A stretch of 9,602 bases of DNA from Desulfamplus sp. (GTDB taxonomy: Bacteria; Desulfobacterota; Desulfobacteria; Desulfobacterales; Desulfobacteraceae). A program made the position numbers and the translations under genes. Below the pieces are notes generated by a model. That model saw only the letters and a list, made by a program, of their open reading frames with translations, was not told the origin of the DNA and made no database searches. The stretch is from contig JADGBP010000061.1 in the NCBI GenBank assembly GCA_015231395.1, forward strand, positions 1-9,602, written 5' to 3'. The number at the start of each line of letters is the position of its first letter. Within the stretch, counting starts at the first letter, position 1. Shown here one piece after another: positions 5,296 through 9,602 of this stretch.

Positions 5296-5925
5296 ATGAT
5301 GGAAAAATTCAACAACAAATACCGCATATCGTCGGCAAGGGCAATGTGGTGGAATTACGGTTGGGCAGGGGCGTATTTCATAACAATATGCACCCAAAAC
5401 AGAGAACATTTTTTCGGGGAAATCAAAAACGACAAAATGAATTTATCGCAGGTTGGCGTAATTGCCGATATTTTATGGCACGAAATTCCGCACCATGCCA
5501 AAAATGTGGAATTGGGTGCATTTGTGGTGATGCCCAATCATATTCATGGCATATTGATATTGACCGAAAATAATACCAATACCGTAGATGCGTTGCATGA
5601 TGTAAAGACGTTGCACGTTGTAGAGACGTTGCACGTTGTAGAGACGTTGCATGCAACGTCTCTACAGCAACAAACCCAAAATGAAACAATGTCGGCAATT
5701 TCGCCCAAATCAGATACTGTTTCCGCCATTATTCGTTCCTACAAATCTGCGGTAACTAAACACACCAATCGTTTAGGATTTGAAAATGGTTGGCAATCCC
5801 GTTTTCACGACCACATTATTCGCAACGATGCGGAGTATCAACGCATCAATGATTATATCGAAAACAATCCATTGAATTGGGAAAAGGATAAATTTTTTAT
5901 AAAGGAAACAAAATTGAGAAACTAA
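5296..5925 (+). CDS. REP-associated tyrosine transposase (IS200-like Y1 family)
   Basis: A 209-aa HUH-type single-strand transposase. Seen in the sequence: the N-terminal strand GAYFITICTQNREHFFG, the HUH motif His82-Ile-His84 in VVMPNHIHGILI, the candidate catalytic Tyr149 in AIIRSYKSAVTKH, and the RAYT-type C-terminus WQSRFHDHIIRN, then YIENNPLNW. Such proteins nick and rejoin REP hairpins. Between the HUH and Tyr segments, residues 97-124 are a repeat (VDALHD, VKTLHV, VETLHV, VETLHATSLQ) encoded by REP half-copies plus one complete REP. All are in frame, so the gene stays open. The start is ATG at 5296, with a second ATG directly after it and no strong ribosome binding site. An 11-codon leader frame (5264-5299) ends in TGA overlapping the start codon. 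The key residues are intact, so the protein may be active. Confidence 0.88.
   Translation: MMEKFNNKYRISSARAMWWNYGWAGAYFITICTQNREHFFGEIKNDKMNLSQVGVIADILWHEIPHHAKNVELGAFVVMPNHIHGILILTENNTNTVDALHDVKTLHVVETLHVVETLHATSLQQQTQNETMSAISPKSDTVSAIIRSYKSAVTKHTNRLGFENGWQSRFHDHIIRNDAEYQRINDYIENNPLNWEKDKFFIKETKLRN
5584..5665. repeat. 18-bp-period REP-derived array inside the transposase gene
   Basis: GTAGAGACGTTGCACGTT-like units begin at 5584, 5602, 5620 and 5638. The period is exactly 18 bp, or six codons. The first is the most diverged (GTAGATGCG), the second reads GTAAAGACG, and the third and fourth share GTAGAGACGTTGCA. The last unit continues into the full 28-bp palindrome (5638-5665), identical to the one at 5225-5252. 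Confidence 0.93.
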
Positions 5926-5968
5926 ACCCTATTTTTGAAGTTATCAGGCAGCAGAAGGAATACAAATA

Positions 5969-6256
5969 ATGGCAGAAGAGAAAAAAACTTTACAGATAAA
6001 ACAGATGAAAACAAGATGGGGAACTTGTAATATTTCAAAACAACGTATCTGGCTAAATTTAGAGTTGGCAAAGAAACCGCTGCACTGTTTGGAATATGTT
6101 GTTCTTCACGAAATGATACATCTCTTGGAAAGACTCCACAATGACCGCTTTTACAAATTTATGGGACACTATCTGCCGCAATGGAAGTTCTGTAAAGATG
6201 AGTTAAACCGTTTGCCAATCAGTTATGAGGATTGTCAGGAAGAGGACGAGGGCTGA
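5969..6256 (+). CDS. N-terminally truncated M48/YgjP-like (DUF45) zinc metallopeptidase
   Basis: A 95-aa protein matching only the C-terminal, metal-binding part of DUF45/YgjP-type peptidases. It has MKTRWGTCN (Trp17-Cys20), IWLNLELAKKP, then HEMIHLLERLH, giving HExxH with His47, Glu48 and His51 plus a likely third ligand His57, and PQW with ELNR near the end. Full relatives are about 230 aa, so more than 100 N-terminal residues are missing. Such genes often lie beside type I restriction genes, which fits the HsdS-like remnant upstream. The ATG at 5969 has GAAGG 10 nt ahead. It overlaps by 1 nt the stop (TAATG) of another short frame ending PIFEVIRQQKEYK, so the truncated product may still be translated. 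The next gene starts 3 nt after its stop. Proteolytic activity is doubtful without the N-terminal part. Confidence 0.72.
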   Translation: MAEEKKTLQIKQMKTRWGTCNISKQRIWLNLELAKKPLHCLEYVVLHEMIHLLERLHNDRFYKFMGHYLPQWKFCKDELNRLPISYEDCQEEDEG

Positions 6257-6259
6257 ACA

Positions 6260-6922
6260 ATGAAAAACGAAAAAAATCCATTTTTAAGTTCGTCAATTGA
6301 ACTTGATTTAAGGGGCAGGCAATCTGTCAGGGCTACCTTCAAGCTGTCTGAAAAAGCTATTAATTCATTAAGCCTTGTTTCAATTCACCTTGGCATTAAA
6401 CAAAAATCTCTTTTTGACCATTTGATAGATGATGCCAAGTCATTGAATAATATTGCAGAAAATATAAGACTCCGACAATTTAACAGTATCACAAGAGTAC
6501 AGAAAACCTTTGTGTTGAGCCGGAAAACCCTTGATATTTTAGAATTGATAGCAAAAGACCACGATACTCCGAGAGATGCCTTGGTTGAATACTCCATCAG
6601 GAAGTTAGAGTCAGTCATTCTTGCAGAGAAAGAACGACATGAACAACGCAAGGTGCTGTTCAAGGAACTTACGTTGCATTGGGAGGCGGGTAAAGCACTT
6701 CTTGAAAAATCAAGGCAGAATTTAGGCGAGAGTGACCCTTTTTGTCAAAATCTTGAAAAATCCATGAGCGGGCTTTCAAGAAATATGCAGGAGCTGGCAT
6801 CGTTCATTCAAAAAAGTTCTATCATTGAGGATTATCAACCATTGGCAGGAAAGGGTCAGGCTTCTGATGAGGATTCCCCACCGTTAGCAGGAAAGAGCGA
6901 CCCTTCTGAAGATGTTATTTAA
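6260..6922 (+). CDS. Uncharacterised protein with two ribbon-helix-helix-like segments
   Basis: A 220-aa protein I cannot assign to a characterised family. Two similar N-terminal blocks each look like a short strand plus two helices, as in ribbon-helix-helix DNA-binding folds: residues ~22-60 (SVRATFKLSEKAINSLSLVS) and ~80-118 (VQKTFVLSRKTLDILELIAK). A basic helix (EKERHEQRK) and a long charged helical region to ~185, probably coiled coil, follow. The acidic tail holds a short repeat (QPLAGKGQASDEDS, then PPLAGKSDPSED). The start is ATG at 6260 with GAGGG 7 nt ahead, 3 nt after the metallopeptidase stop, so the two are co-translated. A DNA-binding or regulatory role is inference only. The gene ends 8 bp inside the convergent solute-binding-protein gene. 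No membrane segment or signal peptide is seen. Confidence 0.6.
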   Translation: MKNEKNPFLSSSIELDLRGRQSVRATFKLSEKAINSLSLVSIHLGIKQKSLFDHLIDDAKSLNNIAENIRLRQFNSITRVQKTFVLSRKTLDILELIAKDHDTPRDALVEYSIRKLESVILAEKERHEQRKVLFKELTLHWEAGKALLEKSRQNLGESDPFCQNLEKSMSGLSRNMQELASFIQKSSIIEDYQPLAGKGQASDEDSPPLAGKSDPSEDVI

Positions 6923-7709
6923 GGTAGGTATCTCTTATTCTCTGATAGTCTCCCTCTTTTTTTAACTCATCCAAAGCATTTTGAAGTTTTTGAATAATAT
7001 CGTCAGGAGTATCTTTATGAAATGCATAATAAAGCTCACCGGTTTTTAAAACATATGCGGTTTCATAATCATTCAGGTCAAATCCCTGCTGTTTGAGCTC
7101 CCATTTTATGACATTTTCACCATAAGCAAATGCATCTATTCTGCCCATGTTAATTCTTTTGATGGCTTTCAATATGGCATCGGTGCCACTGATGCGGTCA
7201 ATATTTTCGGCAGACAATCCTGCATCCAGTAAAAGCTGCTCACCGATATCCTTAATCACTGCTCCTATTTTATATTTTTTAAGATCTTCTGGCGTTTTGA
7301 TATCTATTTTCTGTTTTTTTCTTGATGTGAGTACAGTTGTGTTTTCAGCAATAGGTCCTACCCATTTAAACTCTTTCTCTCTCTCTTCAGTTCTGGTTGT
7401 GGCAAAAAGACAGGCGTTTTTTTCATGCTCAAGATAGTAATACCCACGTGCCCATGGTAGTAACTGTATGTCTTTGCGGGTTTTATCAGAACCTGTTTTT
7501 TTGAGCATTGCCTCAATAAGATCAACAGAGATTCCTTGTAATTTTTCATCTTGCAAAAAATTGAAAGGTGGATAGTTCTCTGTCATTAGTATCAGGTCAT
7601 TGATGGTCTGGGCATTTGCAGATTGAGACCAAAAAATAGGTTGAATGGAAAGCAGACAAACAAGAATAGATATGAATTCCACCAATACTTTATATTTTTT
7701 TTGATACAT
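6915..7709 (-). CDS. Periplasmic solute-binding protein, family 3 (amino-acid type)
   Basis: A 264-aa secreted binding protein. It has a signal peptide with basic N-terminus (YQKKYK), a hydrophobic core (residues ~8-27) and a likely cleavage site after Ser-Ala-Asn-Ala (Ala33). The mature part shows the SBP_bac_3 pattern: ILMTENYPPFNFLQDEKLQG near the start, LLPWARGYYYLE, FKWVGPI, KTPEDLKKYKIGAVIKDIGE at the domain crossover, IDAFAYGE, and a C-terminal helix. No ABC permease or ATPase is next to it. The likely co-transcribed neighbour is a sodium symporter 39 nt upstream, so it may be an orphan receptor or work with a distant transporter. The start is ATG at 7709, with AAAGG 11 nt upstream. 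The 3' end overlaps the convergent gene by 8 bp. The ligand is unknown. Confidence 0.88.
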   Translation of the reverse strand: MYQKKYKVLVEFISILVCLLSIQPIFWSQSANAQTINDLILMTENYPPFNFLQDEKLQGISVDLIEAMLKKTGSDKTRKDIQLLPWARGYYYLEHEKNACLFATTRTEEREKEFKWVGPIAENTTVLTSRKKQKIDIKTPEDLKKYKIGAVIKDIGEQLLLDAGLSAENIDRISGTDAILKAIKRINMGRIDAFAYGENVIKWELKQQGFDLNDYETAYVLKTGELYYAFHKDTPDDIIQKLQNALDELKKEGDYQRIRDTYLK

Positions 7710-7748
7710 TACGGACTGATCCTTTGTAAGAAGTTGTAATGAAATGTG

Positions 7749-9200
7749 TTATTCCTCATTGACCCAGCCGGTTTTTTCCCTGATTCTCCCTTCCGGATTC
7801 TTCCGCTGTTTTATTCCCTTGATTTTTACATTGAATTTATTAGTGCCCAATTGAATTTCCTCAGAGAAAGCGAACAGCTCTTTGCATATTTCCTTATTGT
7901 TCTTTAGTGTTACATACAAAAGGGGAATAAGGTGGAAAACAATGGTCATTGCAATGATAATGTCACTTAAAGACCACACAAATCTTAAATTTAAAAACGG
8001 TCCCATGAAAGTAACCGTCAGAAAAGCCATGCGATAGGATGTGGCATCCTTGCCTCCAAGATATTTGAAGCATCGTTCTGAAATGTGTGCAAATCCGGCA
8101 ATTGTTGTCAAGGCAAAGACAATCAGGCTTATCACCACAACCACCTGACCTGTAAATCCGATGCCGGCTTCAAATGCCAGTGCCGTGAGATGAGCACCGG
8201 TTTCATACTGCCAGTCAGAGCCAGAGAGAATCACCAGACCCGAGATAGTGCATATTATTATGGTATCAACAAACGGGGTAATGGCTGCCATGAACGCACC
8301 GGCTGCTGGATTATCCTTGTTTGCTCCTTGTAGAAAGGTGCTGGTTCCCATACCTGACATATGTGAAAAAACCCCACGGGAAACGCCGAATTGCATAGCT
8401 TGAAGAACCGTATATCCAGCCACTCCGCCTGCAATGGAATATGGCATAAAGGCAGAAGCAAAAACATTTCCCAATCCGCTTATGGTTTTTATGGGATCAA
8501 GAAGTAAAACCAGAAGACCGGTGAGTACATAAACAATTATGACGATGGGAGCTATTGCAGAGCAGTAATCAACAATTTTCTGCAAGCCGCCCAGAATCAC
8601 CACACCAACACACAATGTCATTACCACTGCGATCAATAAATTGGGTATGTCAAACCGGTTATGCATAGCTTGGGCAAGAGAGTTCGCCTGCACCATGTTG
8701 TAAAGCACAACGCCTTGAATCATGAGCAAAAGTGCTACTATTTTAGGAATAAAACTCCATTTTCCAGTCATATATTTTTCAAGATAGAGCATTGGAGTGG
8801 CAAATGAGAGTGAATTTTCATCCTCTGGACGCATCTTGATTGTCAGATAAGTTGAGACCATCCTGAAAAACATGCCGAAAAGAGCAGATACCCACATCCA
8901 GAAAAGAGCACCGGGACCTCCGAGGTGGATGGCAGTCCCGACTCCGGCAATATTCCCAATTCCCACAGTTGCCGCAACACTTGAAAAAAAGGCTTTTTTG
9001 TGTGACACTACGCGGTCATTTGATGTACTAGAGTCATTTACTATGATCTTCATGAAAACTTGAAAACTTTTTCTCCATGCAACTGCACGAGTAAGGTATA
9101 AAAAGATAATTCCAAGTTCAAGGTAAATAAGACAAAGGAGAGGATCCCATATCCATTTAGCTAAAATATCTATTGTCATCATTCTCACTCTATCTTGCAT
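7749..9200 (-). CDS. Sodium:alanine/glycine symporter family (AGCS) transporter
   Basis: An inner-membrane protein of about 480 aa with roughly ten hydrophobic helices. The AGCS signature is clear: VGIGNIAGVGTAIHLGGPGA followed by FWMWVSALFGM. Further family blocks are ILGGLQKIVDYCSAIAPIVI, QFGVSRGVFSHMSGMGTS and ITPFVDTIIICTISGLVIL. These carriers import alanine, glycine or similar amino acids with sodium, and the exact substrate cannot be told. The C-terminus after ~440 is hydrophilic and cytoplasmic in character. The first ATG is at 9200 but has no ribosome binding site. ATGs at 9182 and 9179 follow GAGTGAG-like sequence, and the 9179 start (MTIDILAKWIWDPLL) fits family N-termini better. 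It is the first gene of an operon with the solute-binding protein. A hairpin lies 27 bp upstream. Confidence 0.92.
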   Translation of the reverse strand: MQDRVRMMTIDILAKWIWDPLLCLIYLELGIIFLYLTRAVAWRKSFQVFMKIIVNDSSTSNDRVVSHKKAFFSSVAATVGIGNIAGVGTAIHLGGPGALFWMWVSALFGMFFRMVSTYLTIKMRPEDENSLSFATPMLYLEKYMTGKWSFIPKIVALLLMIQGVVLYNMVQANSLAQAMHNRFDIPNLLIAVVMTLCVGVVILGGLQKIVDYCSAIAPIVIIVYVLTGLLVLLLDPIKTISGLGNVFASAFMPYSIAGGVAGYTVLQAMQFGVSRGVFSHMSGMGTSTFLQGANKDNPAAGAFMAAITPFVDTIIICTISGLVILSGSDWQYETGAHLTALAFEAGIGFTGQVVVVISLIVFALTTIAGFAHISERCFKYLGGKDATSYRMAFLTVTFMGPFLNLRFVWSLSDIIIAMTIVFHLIPLLYVTLKNNKEICKELFAFSEEIQLGTNKFNVKIKGIKQRKNPEGRIREKTGWVNEE

Positions 9201-9226
9201 TTTTGAGGTTATATAAAGTATTGTGC

Positions 9227-9256
9227 ACAGGCTATATAAATCGTAGCCTGTTTTTT
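9227..9256 (+). terminator. Intrinsic-terminator-like hairpin (plus strand)
   Basis: ACAGGCTA (9227-9234) pairs perfectly with TAGCCTGT (9244-9251) across a 9-nt loop and runs straight into a T-tract (9251-9256). In the plus direction this is a good intrinsic terminator, yet no plus-strand gene ends nearby; the closest ends at 6922. On the minus strand the same stem sits in the predicted symporter leader without a U-tract. Confidence 0.65.
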
Positions 9257-9269
9257 ACCGTGAAAACAC

Positions 9270-9275
9270 ATTATA
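9270..9275 (-). promoter_or_regulatory. Candidate -10 element for the symporter operon
   Basis: The minus strand reads a consensus TATAAT here. The best -35 is weak (TCGAAG, 18 bp upstream). Transcription from near 9263 would give a leader of about 60-85 nt that includes the hairpin at 9227-9251. Confidence 0.35.
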
Positions 9276-9324
9276 ATTTTTGATTAATTATTTCTTCGAG
9301 CCCTTTATAATCTTTGATTAATAT
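9271..9324. repeat. 20-bp near-perfect direct repeat upstream of the symporter
   Basis: TTATAATTTTTGATTAATTA (9271-9290) and TTATAATCTTTGATTAATAT (9305-9324) match at 17 of 20 positions, 34 bp apart. The first overlaps the candidate -10, so the pair could be binding sites for a regulator or the trace of a small duplication. Confidence 0.5.
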
Positions 9325-9534
9325 AAATATCAACGGAAATATTTGATATAGACTCTTTAAAATTAAAATTTATCTCTTATATTTGCCCAGATGTTATCTT
9401 TTTTTTATTGTGTCGAGATATAGTTGAGATACATATTGTTACTAAATGCTATTGAATTTGGCTTAAAAAATGTTTAATCCATGAAACTATAGATTTCCAG
9501 AAAAATATTTTGGTATCTCAATTTTTAAGAAGAA

Positions 9535-9560
9535 GGGCAACCGCAAGGGATTGCCCCTAC
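9535..9560. repeat. REP-like inverted repeat
   Basis: GGGCAA (9535-9540) pairs with TTGCCC (9551-9556), with an inner CC-GCAA-GG hairpin, followed by CTAC. It resembles the widespread GTAGGGGC...GCCC class of bacterial interspersed repeats and differs in sequence from the REP at 5225 and 5638. Both share the GTAG/CTAC edge. Confidence 0.65.
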
Positions 9561-9602
9561 GCTTGCCAATTTAATTATCTGGAAAACTATCTAAATGAAA
9601 CT

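Larger units (their letters stand above)
9201..9602. other. Non-coding region upstream of the symporter
   Basis: No gene is supported. The part nearest the symporter holds a strong hairpin (9227-9251), a TATAAT -10 candidate (9270-9275) and a 20-bp near-repeat. The remainder is AT-rich with one REP-like inverted repeat near 9535-9560. I see nothing else between 9330 and 9530. Confidence 0.6.

Noticed and set aside
5584..5665. CRISPR or minisatellite unrelated to the transposase
   Set aside because: The 18-bp units have no spacers and end in a full copy of the neighbouring REP, so they are REP-derived.
5423..5729. Minus-strand frames opposite the transposase with NVSTTC repeats
   Set aside because: The repeats are the antisense reading of the REP-derived array. 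The plus frame has the HUH and Tyr motifs.

Overview
This is an AT-rich bacterial window with eight recognisable intact genes plus a patch of mobile and broken DNA. The gene families suggest a Gram-negative, anaerobic, deltaproteobacterial-type genome (Desulfobacterales-like). They include a DUF697 protein, a MetE-core/UROD-fold methyltransferase, a TetR regulator with an HSL-type hydrolase, an AGCS symporter, and a REP-associated transposase. That placement is an inference from family resemblance; no rRNA or other marker gene is present.

Layout. 1-165 has no recognisable gene. 166-630 (minus) is a DUF697-type membrane-associated protein, preceded by an exact 40-bp-period tandem array (621-750). 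Each upstream unit carries a copy of the gene's own start region and encodes an 8-codon mini-ORF. 870-2934 (minus) is a two-gene operon: a Rossmann/DUF2520 dehydrogenase-like protein followed 4 nt later by a MetE-core-like protein. 2935-3445 is a long AT-rich divergent intergenic region with short repeats, a plausible promoter and a clear TetR-type operator. 3446-5121 (plus) is a TetR regulator plus a family-IV (HSL) alpha/beta hydrolase, evidently one autoregulated operon. In the hydrolase the expected catalytic Asp is Cys.

5122-6256 is a scar. It starts with a short remnant resembling the C-terminal part of a type I restriction specificity subunit (HsdS). A 28-bp perfect palindrome (REP) supplies that remnant's stop codon. 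An IS200-like REP-associated tyrosine transposase (RAYT) follows, and it carries the same palindrome plus three degenerate half-copies, in frame, inside its own coding sequence. Last comes an N-terminally truncated M48/YgjP-like metallopeptidase of the sort often found beside type I restriction genes. I read this as a decayed restriction locus invaded by a REP/RAYT element. The metallopeptidase fragment is tightly coupled to a 220-aa protein of unknown function with two ribbon-helix-helix-like segments (6260-6922).

6915-9200 (minus) is an operon of an AGCS sodium:amino-acid symporter and a secreted family-3 solute-binding protein. The latter overlaps the convergent 6260-6922 gene by 8 bp. 9201-9602 is non-coding. 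It holds a strong plus-strand intrinsic-terminator-like hairpin in the symporter leader, a candidate promoter with a 20-bp near-repeat, and a different REP-like inverted repeat near the window end.

The most unusual items are the tandem start-region/mini-ORF array before the DUF697 gene, the transposase that carries and has expanded its own REP in frame, and the Asp-to-Cys change in the hydrolase triad. I see no complete new defence or biosynthetic system.
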